64,000 bases of DNA from Candidatus Zixiibacteriota bacterium (GTDB taxonomy: Bacteria; Zixibacteria; MSB-5A5; GN15; FEB-12), in NCBI GenBank assembly GCA_029860345.1, contig JAOUBJ010000020.1:1-64000 (forward strand). Reading direction: 5' to 3'. Positions within the stretch are counted from its first letter, which is position 1. Every line of letters starts with the position of its first letter. This document shows, piece by piece, positions 34,119 through 41,907 of the stretch. Under the pieces are notes generated by a model. That model worked only from the letters and a program-made list of their open reading frames with translations, had not been told where the DNA came from and made no database searches. A program made the translations under genes and the position numbers.

Positions 34119-34877
34119 CTAGTAGCAAGGCGGGGGAGGGGGGCCGCTCTGGAACATGAAGTCTACCAGATATACCAGATCACTGATATCAATCACTTCG
34201 AGCGGATCGGCGTCGAGATTGGCTTCGCCGATGCAGACCGGTCCGGGACCACTGAGGAACATGAAATCAATCAAGTATACCAAGTCGGAAATGTCGACGA
34301 TGTCGTCGGGGCTGTTGTCGATGTTGCCCCGATCACCCAGGCAACATCCACCGGCCTGAATGTCCAGGTATCCACTGATTACTTGTGGGGCGAAAGGCTC
34401 GTGGAAGTCGTCGGAGAATACTGTGCCGTACTCAACCTGGGGGGCTGTCAACGTGGCCGTATCTACCGTAACCAATTGGGGGTCGATGGTTGACAGGTAA
34501 CCGAAGTGTATAGTGCCCAGTAGTCCTTCGCCGGGCGGGACCAGATTCTCAAAAGCGATAAAATAAACCGACAGCCCGGAGTCAATCGGCGCCCAACCGG
34601 TTGCAGAGTATCCGGCCAGCCGACCCCCGACGAATGAAAAGGAATCGACTGTCACGTCCGGTGAATCCCAACCGATCGTCACCTCGATGCCCGACAATGG
34701 TTCATCGTTGACGAAGGTGATCGGCAATTCGCCACTACCACCGGCGAAAGCAGTCGATGTGTCAATCCTGAGCGTGTCTGGTACGCCCGGGTCTTCGGCA
34801 TATACCGTTCCGATGGTTAGATTCAGCCCTAACGCTATGGCGGCGATGGCAAGGTAAGATTTCATTCTGTCACACAT
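34119..34877 (-). CDS. Secreted protein with cohesin-like and dockerin-like regions
   Basis: A 252-residue exported protein. A signal peptide spans about residues 5-27 (LAIAAIALGLNLTIGTVYA). A beta-sandwich (about 30-175) follows with cohesin-like features: LPITFVNDEPLSGIEVTIGW and LLGTIHFGY. Then come two dockerin-like calcium repeats, each ending DISDLVYLxDFMF (about 188-203 and 228-243), and a Pro-rich Cys-terminated tail. The ATG at 34877 has an AAAGGA ribosome site; residue 5 is a second Met. It may bind other cell-surface proteins through the cohesin/dockerin pair. It is reverse-strand and interrupts the flagellar cluster. Confidence 0.75.
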   Translation of the reverse strand: MCDRMKSYLAIAAIALGLNLTIGTVYAEDPGVPDTLRIDTSTAFAGGSGELPITFVNDEPLSGIEVTIGWDSPDVTVDSFSFVGGRLAGYSATGWAPIDSGLSVYFIAFENLVPPGEGLLGTIHFGYLSTIDPQLVTVDTATLTAPQVEYGTVFSDDFHEPFAPQVISGYLDIQAGGCCLGDRGNIDNSPDDIVDISDLVYLIDFMFLSGPGPVCIGEANLDADPLEVIDISDLVYLVDFMFQSGPPPPPCY

Positions 34878-35113
34878 GCTAATTCCTTTGTCCTTATACT
34901 ATCTGTCCTGTAGCAAAAACAATGCAAATTAGCAAGAATTCGATATGTATTAGTACTCGCGTAAGTAGTTGTACCGGTGCTTACTCGGTTCTCTGCAAAT
35001 ATACGCAAAATCGGCTTTTCTGGCAACGGTTTTCTGGCTTCAGAAGACTGCAAGAGGCTTCATAATCTGAGCCTTTTGTGGTGTCGTGGGCGCCTGTTTT
35101 GGTGCGCCGTGGT

Positions 35114-35140
35114 TCAATTATCCATCAATCCTGCCGATGC
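35114..35140 (+). promoter_or_regulatory. Sigma-28-like promoter candidate before the cysteine-rich gene
   Basis: TTCAATTA lies 12 bases before GCCGATGC (35133-35140), preceded by the same AATCCT bases as the two motA upstream copies. The start codon at 35148 is seven bases beyond the -10 element, and no ribosome site is present, again suggesting a leaderless transcript. The rest of the gap 34878-35113 shows no other feature. Confidence 0.4.
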
Positions 35141-35147
35141 ATCTATT

Positions 35148-35354
35148 ATGGCTACTAAGAACCCAATCCGTCAGGTCGGTCGGTGCGCCTATATCAAGGC
35201 CTGCTACCTGGCCGAAGAATTGAAGTGTTTTGGTTACAAGACCGATTGCCCGTTGTACCAGAAATCCAACGGCGAATACTTCGATGAGGGCAGGTTCAAT
35301 ACTGCTATGGACAAGCTAATCAACAAGACAATCGCCAAGTACGAAGTGCCATAG
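35148..35354 (+). CDS. Small cysteine-rich protein of unknown function
   Basis: A 68-residue protein with four cysteines in the first half (GRCAYIKACYLAEELKCFG, then TDCPLY), at residues of about 13, 18, 26 and 33. The spacing C-x4-C-x7-C-x6-C could bind zinc or an iron-sulfur cluster. The C-terminus is a basic amphipathic helix. There is no signal peptide, so it is likely cytoplasmic. The ATG at 35148 fits the promoter-like element just upstream; the longer in-frame extension to 34977 looks non-coding. Function unknown, but the motif resembles small conserved proteins seen with signalling genes. Confidence 0.6.
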   Translation: MATKNPIRQVGRCAYIKACYLAEELKCFGYKTDCPLYQKSNGEYFDEGRFNTAMDKLINKTIAKYEVP

Positions 35355-36393
35355 GCAAGCCGGGTGGCAAGCCACCTCAATTGCGCTTCGCGGTGATAAA
35401 TCACTTTTTGGCGCTTCGCGCGCCCCTTCTGTCATCCCGGACTTGATCCGGGATCCATCTTTGTTAACATGACCAATTTTTGGTATGCTACACGCGGACC
35501 ATGGGTTACGAACAATTGGGTTCGTTTTGGGTACTTTCAAGTTTGCATATTATCATCTCCCCCTATTTTGCGTGGACACACGCGCCATTACAGACTTATC
35601 CAGTCTACCTGTGAGACTGGTATTTTGCGCGAGATCGATAGGGTTTTTGTCATGCTGGACTTGATCCAGCACCCAGGTGATAAATCACTTTTTGGCGCTT
35701 CGCGCGCTTGTAACCATATTCTGAGCACCAATGAACGTCACCCTGAGCGGTGGGTGGCTCATTCTGTTCTCCGCCCCAAACAAGGTTTGAGACGGCCACC
35801 CAGTCGAAGAAAGAAGATTCATGCTTTGACTCCGCTCGGGGTGAGGTTGTGGCGGGGAGCAAAGGGGGCCTGACCTGCGAAGATTGTCGAAACCTGCCTT
35901 CGGCAGTCCTTCGGACCAGGGGTTTCGACCTACAAGACTGACCTACGGATGAAAATCTCGCCCCTCGACTCCGCTCGGGGTGAGGCTGTGTCAGGACCGC
36001 TGGAAACCCGGGGCAAACCCACGGGTCACCCATCGACACAAATGGCAGGTCTCTAAGAGAAGAGAGACCTGCCCTACAAGAGAAGATGGACCCCGGCCTT
36101 CGCCGGGGTGACAGATCAGAGACGCGGGTCTCGCAATGACGACTGGATTCTGGCCTCCGCCAGAATGACAGAGCGAAGAGGTCCATTGTCGCCTAGGCAC
36201 CCTCCTCACCCTTCGACTGCGCTCAGGGTGACATGAGCAGGGCGCGAAGCGCATAAAGCCATTTATGGCCGGAAAAATACTCCAAACGTCAAGAGTAAAC
36301 CGTTCCCGGTTATAGCGCGTGAGCAGCAGGGGAGACCTTGGCGCGCAGGTCCAAGCGCCTACCATTCAGCAGTTTATCCACGTAAGGCAGGTT
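35355..36393. repeat. 1-kb mosaic of dispersed repeats
   Basis: No gene can be supported here. In order: GTGGCAAGCCAC (about 35364), GCGCTTCGCG, GTGATAAATCAC (35393), a CGCGCTTCGCGCG-type element, an inverted repeat ATCCCGG/CCGGGAT (35434-35454), a similar GCTGGACT/ATCCAGC pair (35653-35670), GTGATAAATCAC again (35677), CACCCTGAGCGG (about 35739), GTTTGAGACGGCCACCC (about 35785), GACTCCGCTCGGGGTGAGG twice (about 35828 and 35957), GTCGAAACC...GGTTTCGACC (35887-35931), GGCAGGTCTCT/AGAGACCTGCC arms (36044-36073), two CC(G/A)...TGACAG elements (36082-36113 and 36137-36171) and TCACCCTTCGAC...CAGGGTGA (36206-36231). The mosaic splits the flagellar gene cluster. Confidence 0.65.
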
Positions 36394-36409
36394 TGGCATG
36401 GAGGCTGCT
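36394..36409 (+). promoter_or_regulatory. Sigma-54 promoter of the flgF operon
   Basis: TGGCATGGAGGCTGCT matches the sigma-54 consensus except for C in place of the first T of TTGC; GG and GC have the correct ten-base spacing. Transcription should begin near 36420, about 11 bases before the flgF ATG at 36431, with an AGGAGG at about 36413-36418 and a GGAG just after. Confidence 0.75.
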
Positions 36410-36430
36410 AATAGGAGGACGGAGAAATAT

Positions 36431-37162
36431 ATGATTAAAGGACTTTTTACATCCGCCTCCGGCATGGTGCCTCACATCAAGAGGCAGGAAGTGTCGGCCA
36501 ACAATATCGCCAACGCCGGGACACCTGGGTTCAAAAAAGACATGGTCTTCACCCAGGAGATGTCGCGCGCTCAGAAGAAATTCGTGCCGCGTCGATCCGA
36601 CTGGGAACAACCGATGATCGAAGATGTCTACACCGATTACGCTCCCGGTAACATGGATAAGACCGGAAACACCCTTGATCTGGCTATCGAAGGAGATGGT
36701 TTCTTCGTGCTTGAAGCTCCTGATGGAACCAGGTTGCTGACCCGTTCCGGCAGCTTCAACGTCGACGCCGATGGCTTCCTTGTGTTTTCCGACGGCTTCA
36801 AAGTTCTCGGCGAGGGCGGACCCATCGAAGTCGGCGACGGTCTGGTGTCGGTCGCTCAGACCGGTGAGATTCAGTCCGACGGCGCAATCGTGGGTCGGAT
36901 AGTGCCCGGCGCTGTGACCGATATCAGCCAGTTGCAGAAGATCGGTGATTCACTCTTTGCGCTTCCCGAGGGCACCGAGTTGATCGCGGTTGAACGATTC
37001 AACATCAGGCAGGGGTTTATCGAAACATCCAATGTCGATATCGTCCGTGAGATGATCGACATGATGGTATCGTTCCGCGCCTATGAAGCCAACTCGAAGG
37101 CTGTCCGTTCTCAGGATGAGTCGTTGGGGCATCTGTTCCAGCGGGTCGGCGGCAGTGGATAG
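36431..37162 (+). CDS. flgF: Flagellar proximal rod protein FlgF
   Basis: A 243-residue rod protein. The N-terminus has the family motif SANNIANAGTPGFKKDMVF (about 24-42). The middle has LDLAIEGDGFFVLEAPDGT and TRSGSFNVDADGFLVFSDGF, and the C-terminus IVREMIDMMVSFRAYEANSKAV. FlgF and FlgG are close paralogues; order and length fit FlgF. The ATG at 36431 is just downstream of the predicted sigma-54 promoter and ribosome site. FlgG starts 26 bases later. Confidence 0.92.
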   Translation: MIKGLFTSASGMVPHIKRQEVSANNIANAGTPGFKKDMVFTQEMSRAQKKFVPRRSDWEQPMIEDVYTDYAPGNMDKTGNTLDLAIEGDGFFVLEAPDGTRLLTRSGSFNVDADGFLVFSDGFKVLGEGGPIEVGDGLVSVAQTGEIQSDGAIVGRIVPGAVTDISQLQKIGDSLFALPEGTELIAVERFNIRQGFIETSNVDIVREMIDMMVSFRAYEANSKAVRSQDESLGHLFQRVGGSG

Positions 37163-37188
37163 ATAAATAGTAAACAAAGGAGTCGAGA

Positions 37189-37977
37189 ATGATAAAAGCG
37201 ATGCGCACCGCAGCCTCCGGCATGGTCTCGCAGCAGATGAATGTCGACAACATCGCCAACAACCTGGCCAACATGAATACAACCGGTTTCAAGAAAAGCC
37301 GCATTGAATTTCAGGACGTTCTTTACCAAAAGTATCGCCGCGCCGGAATGGCTTCGGCAGTTGGCAGCAGGGTACCGGCCGAATTGGCCATCGGCTACGG
37401 CACCAAACCGGTTGCGACCGTGCGTCAGTACAGCGTAGGTGATTTGATGCAGACCGGCAACCCGCTGGATTTGGCCATTACCGGCTCCGGCTTCTTTCAG
37501 TTGCAGCATCCCGACGGCGGTACCGTCTACACCCGTGACGGCGGTTTCAAACTATCCGCCGATGGCCGCTTGGTCAATAGCGATGGATACATACTGCTTC
37601 CCGAAATAAGCATTCCCGAAGATGCTACCTCGATAGCCATCGGCAAAGACGGCTCTATCCAGGTGATGCAGGTTGGATCGGACACACCTACTGAAGTCGG
37701 TCAGTTGGAGCTGGCTCGTTTCATTAATCCGGCCGGTCTCTCAGCCATAGGTCGCAACATGCTTGAGCTGACTTCGGCTTCGGGCGATCCGATTACCGAT
37801 ATAGCCGCGCAGAACGGCATGGGGGAGATCGACCAGGGATACCTCGAGATGTCCAACGTCAAAGTGGTCGATGAGATGGTCAACATGATTGTCGCCCAGC
37901 GTGCTTACGAAATGAACTCGAAGGCTATCCAGACGGCCGATGATATGGCCTCGATCGCCAATAGCCTCAAGAGATAG
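37189..37977 (+). CDS. flgG: Flagellar distal rod protein FlgG
   Basis: A 262-residue distal rod protein. The diagnostic motifs are MRTAASGMVSQQMNVDNIANNLANMNTTGFKKSR (shown here in two parts, residues 5-18 and 19-38), LDLAITGSGFFQLQHPDG (about 98-115) and EMVNMIVAQRAYEMNSKAIQTAD near the C-terminus. It has a good AAGGAG site. Its stop codon abuts the flgA start, so the two are tightly coupled. Confidence 0.96.
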   Translation: MIKAMRTAASGMVSQQMNVDNIANNLANMNTTGFKKSRIEFQDVLYQKYRRAGMASAVGSRVPAELAIGYGTKPVATVRQYSVGDLMQTGNPLDLAITGSGFFQLQHPDGGTVYTRDGGFKLSADGRLVNSDGYILLPEISIPEDATSIAIGKDGSIQVMQVGSDTPTEVGQLELARFINPAGLSAIGRNMLELTSASGDPITDIAAQNGMGEIDQGYLEMSNVKVVDEMVNMIVAQRAYEMNSKAIQTADDMASIANSLKR

Positions 37978-38673
37978 ATGAACATGAAAAAGTCACTAAC
38001 CACATTGTTTGCCTGCCTGATTCTGATGTTCATAGTGTCGTCAGTGTCGGCTTTGGACGCGGATGAAACTATCCGGACAAAGTTTGCGGCCATGTACGGA
38101 CTGGATACAGCCACGTACACGATAGATATCCTGTCCAACAATCTAAAGAGCGCCGATGTAAGCGCTGAGCAACTGACGCTCAGGCCGCTGTCGCAGAAGG
38201 AGCCGCTGGGGCTTTTTTCGATGATGGCCGATGTGAAAAACGAGGGCGAATTGTTGGAGAGTGCGCAGATTAGGCTGAAGATCAGAAAGTTCGCTGATGT
38301 CTTGGTGTTGCTGGACAATGTGCGTCGCTCCAAGAGTATCGCACCCGAGCAACTGCTTCTGAAGCGCATGGAAGTCACCAATCTCAGGCAGCGTCCACTG
38401 GTTGAACTGTCCGAACTTGAGGGGGTACGCGCCGGTCGCAATCTGAAGCGCGGCGCTATTCTGACAGCCGATGATCTGGAGCTTATTCCGGATGTGGAAA
38501 ACGGTCGCGACGTGTCTATCGTTTATACCGAAGGGATGTGTCGAATCTCAGCCGATGGACGCGCGCTGCAGGCCGGCCTGGCCGGTGACTATATCAAGGT
38601 CAAAAACAAATCGTCGGGCAAAATCATTTTGGCCCGGGTGGTCGATGCGACCGCTGTTGCCGTCGATCCGTAA
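37978..38673 (+). CDS. flgA: Flagellar P-ring assembly chaperone FlgA
   Basis: A 231-residue periplasmic chaperone for FlgI. A signal peptide (KKSLTTLFACLILMFIVSSVSA in parts, cut near residue 25) is followed by an N-terminal domain and a C-terminal SAF-type domain (about 125-231) with AGRNLKRGAILTADDLELIP and ALQAGLAGDYIKVKNKSSGKI, the usual conserved end. It begins directly at the flgG stop, and flgH follows. There are two possible Met starts, residues 1 and 3. Confidence 0.9.
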   Translation: MNMKKSLTTLFACLILMFIVSSVSALDADETIRTKFAAMYGLDTATYTIDILSNNLKSADVSAEQLTLRPLSQKEPLGLFSMMADVKNEGELLESAQIRLKIRKFADVLVLLDNVRRSKSIAPEQLLLKRMEVTNLRQRPLVELSELEGVRAGRNLKRGAILTADDLELIPDVENGRDVSIVYTEGMCRISADGRALQAGLAGDYIKVKNKSSGKIILARVVDATAVAVDP

Positions 38674-38700
38674 CCTTATGTGATCATGGAGAGAACTGAA

Positions 38701-39288
38701 ATGAACTATCGGAAGGTTCTGTTGATACTCGCGGTTTTGTTGCTTCTCCCGTTTGCGCTCAAGCTGCGCGCAGAGGACTTTGGGAGAAACCAATCTTTGT
38801 TCACCGACATTAAGGCTCATGCTGTCGGTGACATACTGACAGTACACATTTTCGAACAAAGCCGCGCTTCATCGCAGGTTGAAACCAAGAACGAAAAGAG
38901 CGCCAACTACTCGACCCAGGGCGGTCCCGGAATCGGTCCTCTTGATTTTGTGCCTTTGTTTGGAGTCAATGCCGACGCCAAAACCACGCACGACGGAAAA
39001 GGGGAGAACCTGCGCAACGGAAGTTTGCGGGCCAAGATGTCGGTGACGGTTATTGGCCTGAAGCCGAACGGCGATCTCATTATTGAAGGCTCCCGCACCG
39101 TCGGCATCTCCGGCGATCGTGAGGTGCTTACTCTTACCGGCGTGGTGCGTTCCAAAGACGTCACGGCCGAGAATACTGTGCCATCGCATCTGATTGCCGA
39201 TGCAGAGATACATTACACCGGAAAGGGACCGTCCAGCACGGCCGCCCGGCCCGGTTTCGTCACCCGTTTTATCAACTGGCTTTTCTAG
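38701..39288 (+). CDS. flgH: Flagellar L-ring protein FlgH (no lipobox cysteine)
   Basis: A 195-residue L-ring subunit. An N-terminal hydrophobic signal (KVLLILAVLLLLPFALKLRA) is followed by conserved FlgH motifs: HAVGDILTVHIFEQSRAS, NGSLRAKMSVTVIGLKPNGDLIIEG and GVVRSKDVTAENTVPSHLIADAEI, each read over several segments. Unlike the enterobacterial protein it has no cysteine anywhere, so it cannot be a lipoprotein in the usual way. The ATG at 38701 has GGAGAG nine bases upstream; earlier in-frame starts at 38680 and 38686 would lack it. Confidence 0.93.
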   Translation: MNYRKVLLILAVLLLLPFALKLRAEDFGRNQSLFTDIKAHAVGDILTVHIFEQSRASSQVETKNEKSANYSTQGGPGIGPLDFVPLFGVNADAKTTHDGKGENLRNGSLRAKMSVTVIGLKPNGDLIIEGSRTVGISGDREVLTLTGVVRSKDVTAENTVPSHLIADAEIHYTGKGPSSTAARPGFVTRFINWLF

Positions 39289-39297
39289 GAGGAATCC

Positions 39298-40434
39298 ATG
39301 TTGACTGCATTATATGCGCGACTGGCGACGCCCACAGGATTGGTGATGGTGCTGGTGATTATTATGAGTTTTTGGCAACCGGCCGAAGGGGCCAAAGTGC
39401 GTATCAAGGATATCTCGGCCTTTCAGAATACGCAGGAGGTCGATCTGATCGGCTACGGTCTGATTATCGGTCTGGACGGCACCGGCGATGGTAGCGGCAC
39501 ACAGTTTACTATTCGCTCGCTGACCAATATGATGGAGCGGATGGGGCTCACTGTCGACGCCCGCAAGGTGAAAGTGAAAAACGTGGCGGCAGTGATGATC
39601 TCCGGGCGGATATCGGGCCACCAGACCGAAGGGACATATTTTGATGTCACCGTATCATCGGTCGGCGACGCCTCTTCGCTACAGGGTGGAACTCTCCTGA
39701 TGACTCCACTGACCTCGTCCGACGGTACCGTGTACGCAGTTGCCCAGGGTCCGGTCTCTATCGGTGGTTTTAATGTCCAGGTGGATGACGGCAACAAGAT
39801 CGTGAATAACTACACCCTGGTGGGACGGATTCCCAATGGGGGGAAGATAACCAAACCGGTGGAGGCAGAACCACAACTTAAACGTGAGTTCTTCCTGTCA
39901 TTGCACAATCCGGATTTCACCACCTCAAGCAGGATTGCCGAACGCATCAACATCAAGTACGGGCTGACGTCGGTAGCCGTCGACGCCGGCACGGTTAAGG
40001 TGATGATTCCGGACTCGCTGTCTTATCCTTCACTTCGTGCAACCTTCGTTTCGGACATCGGACTCCTGCAAGTGGTGCCCGACAACACGGCCCGTGTTGT
40101 GATCAACGAAAAGACCGGCACGATAGTAGCCGGGCGACATGTGACCATCGAACCGGTAGCCATCGCGCACGGCACGATCACCGTCAATATCGAATCTTCG
40201 CCGGTGATCTCACAACCGGAGCCGTTCTCCTCAGGTGAGACGATTGTGACACAGTCACCGCGGCTGGGCGTCGATGACCAAAAAGCGCGCGTTGTTCATC
40301 TGAAGGGGGCGGTTTACCTGTCACAGGTGGCCAAGGCGCTGAACAAGATCGGCGCTACGCCGCGCGATATCATATCGATTTTCCAGGCCCTCAAACAAGC
40401 GGGAGCACTACGTGCCGACTTAGTGATTCTCTGA
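39298..40434 (+). CDS. flgI: Flagellar P-ring protein FlgI
   Basis: A 378-residue periplasmic ring protein that forms the bushing around the rod. A signal peptide (to about residue 33) is followed by the near-invariant VDLIGYGLIIGLDGTGDG (about 43-60), SLQGGTLLMTPLTSSDG (about 125-140), and VVINEKTGTIVAGRHVTI (about 265-282). The C-terminus (IISIFQALKQAGALRADLVIL) is also typical. Its ribosome site is AGGAGGA. The stop overlaps the flgJ start by one base (TGATG). Confidence 0.97.
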   Translation: MLTALYARLATPTGLVMVLVIIMSFWQPAEGAKVRIKDISAFQNTQEVDLIGYGLIIGLDGTGDGSGTQFTIRSLTNMMERMGLTVDARKVKVKNVAAVMISGRISGHQTEGTYFDVTVSSVGDASSLQGGTLLMTPLTSSDGTVYAVAQGPVSIGGFNVQVDDGNKIVNNYTLVGRIPNGGKITKPVEAEPQLKREFFLSLHNPDFTTSSRIAERINIKYGLTSVAVDAGTVKVMIPDSLSYPSLRATFVSDIGLLQVVPDNTARVVINEKTGTIVAGRHVTIEPVAIAHGTITVNIESSPVISQPEPFSSGETIVTQSPRLGVDDQKARVVHLKGAVYLSQVAKALNKIGATPRDIISIFQALKQAGALRADLVIL

Positions 40435-41411
40435 TGAGTGCGATTAGTCCCAAAGTTGCCCTGACCGACTTTCCGTCGACCGGTATCGAGCGGCTCAAGG
40501 GCGTACAAGCCAAAGGGGTCGAGGCCGAGAAGGCTCGACTGCGCAAAGCGACCAAGGAATTTGAGTCGTTTTTCAACTACTACATGTTGAAAACGATGCG
40601 TAAGACTATCCCCAAGGGTGAGTCCGGTCAGGGGCTTCTGTCCAGTGACAATAGCAAAGACATTTTTTCAGATATTTTCGATAATGAACTGGCCCGTATG
40701 ATGTCGGGCGGACGCAATGGTTCCATCGCCGACATGTTGTACGCGTCGATGGAAAAACTAATCGATGCGGGTTACACTCAGGCGGAGAAAAAGCTGCCGA
40801 TCAAAGATCTTGGCGCGGTAAGGCCGTCGATGGATCTCGGTCAACCGACGTTTCGGAAGATATCCGGCGACCCTTCACCGGCCAAACTGAAACACGAAAA
40901 ATCAGAACCGATATCACTGAATCGTAGGCCGACCGAGGGCGCTCGTTCTACAGATGAGATAATGCGGAAATACGGTCGTCACATTGAACAGGCGGCTCGG
41001 GTTCACGCGCTGGACCCGGCTCTACTGGCCTCGGTCATTCGAGCCGAGTCCAATGGAGATGCCAACGCCGTTTCCCCGGCGGGAGCCAAAGGACTTATGC
41101 AGTTGATAGACTCAACCGCCGCCGACCAGGGTGTCAAGCGTGTCTTTGACCCGGGCGAGAATATATCGGGCGGAGCGCGATACCTGAGGCAATTGTTGGA
41201 TCGCTTTGGCGACACAAAACTCGCCTTAGCCGCTTACAATGCGGGTCCCGGCAACGTAATTAAATACAGAGGGGTACCGCCATTTGAAGAAACGCGGTCG
41301 TATGTAACCAAAGTTCTGGACAGTCTCCAGACAATGCGTGACCGCGCACCTTCACACGATACTAAAGCGCCAAATCAAACTGTCGATAAGATAGATACAC
41401 AGAAACCGTGA
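40434..41411 (+). CDS. flgJ: FlgJ-like rod-binding protein fused to an SLT transglycosylase
   Basis: A 325-residue rod-assembly muramidase. The N-terminal rod-binding domain (about 38-112) has EFESFFNYYMLKTMRKTIPK and DNELARMMSGG. A linker (about 115-175) leads to a C-terminal lytic transglycosylase (about 176-300) with catalytic Glu205 in SVIRAESNGDANAVS, AKGLMQLI and LALAAYNAGPGNVIKYRG. Enterobacterial FlgJ carries a different glucosaminidase domain, so this is the alternative SLT-type architecture for opening the peptidoglycan. It lacks an obvious signal peptide and is presumably exported through the flagellar apparatus. It shares one base with flgI. Confidence 0.9.
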   Translation: MSAISPKVALTDFPSTGIERLKGVQAKGVEAEKARLRKATKEFESFFNYYMLKTMRKTIPKGESGQGLLSSDNSKDIFSDIFDNELARMMSGGRNGSIADMLYASMEKLIDAGYTQAEKKLPIKDLGAVRPSMDLGQPTFRKISGDPSPAKLKHEKSEPISLNRRPTEGARSTDEIMRKYGRHIEQAARVHALDPALLASVIRAESNGDANAVSPAGAKGLMQLIDSTAADQGVKRVFDPGENISGGARYLRQLLDRFGDTKLALAAYNAGPGNVIKYRGVPPFEETRSYVTKVLDSLQTMRDRAPSHDTKAPNQTVDKIDTQKP

Positions 41412-41421
41412 GCAATTGGAT

Positions 41422-41907
41422 ATGATAAATCGGTTGATTGACATTATTGGCAGGGAAGCCTCCCTCTTCGAATCTTTTCTCACACTGTTTGAGAAGCAAC
41501 AGGACATGCTGGTGACAAACGACGCCGACGGTCTGCACGAAGTCACCGAGCGGTTGCGCGAGAAAGTCATCGAAAGTCGCCAGCTGAACAAACAGCGCGA
41601 AGAGTTGGTCGAACGAATCAGACTCGATAACCAGATCGAGGGTGACTTGAATGTGACCCGACTGCTTGAGATAGTAGACGACGAGCAGGCCACGCAGTTG
41701 ATTCGTTTGCGCGAATTGATCACGAGCCTCAACGATAAGATTGCCACCACGCGCAACCAGAATGCGGTGCTGCTGAATCAGTCGCGTGAGTATATCAACA
41801 AGATGATGGGCATGCTGTCAAAACTGAGCCATCCGGAACCGGCCTATAGTTCGACCGGCAGCGGCGACCAACAAGCATATAATGTGGCGCTGGACAGGAG
41901 AGCCTGA
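41422..41907 (+). CDS. flgN: FlgN-like chaperone for hook-associated proteins
   Basis: A 161-residue helical coiled-coil protein. Length, predicted long antiparallel helices (LFESFLTLFEKQQDML, RLRELITSLNDKIATT) and position directly before flgK support a FlgN role in delivering FlgK and FlgL to the export gate. The sequence itself is weakly conserved, as is usual for FlgN. The ATG at 41422 is chosen over an upstream TTG at 41416. Its stop overlaps the flgK start by one base. Confidence 0.8.
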   Translation: MINRLIDIIGREASLFESFLTLFEKQQDMLVTNDADGLHEVTERLREKVIESRQLNKQREELVERIRLDNQIEGDLNVTRLLEIVDDEQATQLIRLRELITSLNDKIATTRNQNAVLLNQSREYINKMMGMLSKLSHPEPAYSSTGSGDQQAYNVALDRRA

